From: Boseongicola sp. SB0675_bin_26
GTDB taxonomy: Bacteria; Pseudomonadota; Alphaproteobacteria; Rhodobacterales; Rhodobacteraceae
Direction of reading: 5' to 3'
Assembly (NCBI GenBank): GCA_009843725.1
Contig: VYCX01000206.1
Span: forward strand, 1-5,814
Length of the DNA stretch: 5,814 bases
Numbering within the stretch: position 1 is the first letter of the stretch; every line of letters starts with the position of its first letter. Shown piece after piece: positions 5,647 to 5,814 of this stretch. Made by a program: the position numbers and the translations under genes. The notes beneath the pieces were generated by a model. That model was not told the origin of the DNA and did no database searches. It saw only the letters and a list, made by a program, of their open reading frames with translations.

Positions 5647-5814
5647 TCATGCCGTCTGGGCCGGTTCCCCAACCCTCGCAATCTCCCATTCTAATGCAAT
5701 TCCCGAGTGTTGGAAGACCTTTGTGCGAACCTCTTCGCCGAGCGCCTCCAAGTCGGCCGCAGTGGCGCCTCCCAGATTGACGAGAAAATTCGGATGCATA
5801 GCAGACATCTGCGC
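5647..5814 (-). CDS. murB: UDP-N-acetylenolpyruvoylglucosamine reductase, C-terminal end (partial)
   Basis: The last 55 codons of a gene that enters from the right edge. The frame reads [16 protein letters not shown], then [14 protein letters not shown], then [14 protein letters not shown] and a short tail ending in TGA. This is the standard C-terminus of MurB: the S-x-x-H-x-N-F block, the helix after GGATAAD, and the LEWE segment corresponding to the region of the catalytic C-terminal glutamate in E. coli MurB (Glu325). MurB is a cytoplasmic flavoenzyme that uses NADPH to reduce enolpyruvyl-UDP-GlcNAc to UDP-MurNAc. Its place directly upstream of ddl is the usual dcw order. The FAD-binding domain lies outside the window, so completeness cannot be judged. 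Confidence 0.92.
   Translation of the reverse strand, partial: AQMSAMHPNFLVNLGGATAADLEALGEEVRTKVFQHSGIALEWEIARVGEPAQTA

Noticed and set aside
1..5814. CRISPR arrays, insertion sequences, tRNA or rRNA genes, phage or toxin-antitoxin modules
   Set aside because: I saw no repeat-spacer pattern, transposase, terminal repeats, cloverleaf or rRNA-like sequence anywhere in the window.

Overview
The window is the distal part of an alphaproteobacterial dcw (division and cell wall) cluster, and every gene lies on the minus strand. Read in the direction of transcription, from high to low coordinate, the order is murB (3' end only), ddl, ftsQ, ftsA, ftsZ. The protein sequences look most like Rhodobacterales or a close relative. 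FtsZ has a long acidic, Pro/Ala-rich linker ending in the [10 protein letters not shown] tail, FtsA starts with a basic N-terminal extension, and FtsQ has the short PAPSRLEYR cytoplasmic tail. Base composition is G+C rich with G/C-biased third positions, which is why long antisense reading frames occur. The taxonomic call is an inference from recall, not from a search.

Layout: 1-438 is a gene-free stretch downstream of ftsZ with one candidate terminator hairpin; lpxC, the usual next gene in this group, is not visible. ftsZ is 439-1959. The ftsA-ftsZ spacer runs from 1960 to 2505 (546 nt), is non-coding as far as I can see, and holds several inverted repeats, a tentative promoter and a DnaA-box-like 9-mer. 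ftsA is 2506-3843, ftsQ 3860-4696, ddl 4684-5598 and the end of murB 5647-5814. The murB-ddl gap is 48 nt, ddl and ftsQ overlap by 13 nt, and ftsQ and ftsA are 16 nt apart, so these four look like one transcription unit. ftsZ is the only gene here with room for its own promoter and leader.

Functionally, MurB and Ddl make peptidoglycan precursors in the cytoplasm (UDP-MurNAc and D-Ala-D-Ala). FtsZ polymerises into the division ring, FtsA tethers it to the membrane through a C-terminal amphipathic helix, and FtsQ is the bitopic scaffold that links the ring to the periplasmic septal machinery. The window thus joins precursor supply to septum assembly.

I found no undescribed system. The genes are well known and intact. 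The parts worth a second look are the structured ftsA-ftsZ spacer and the empty 3' flank of ftsZ.
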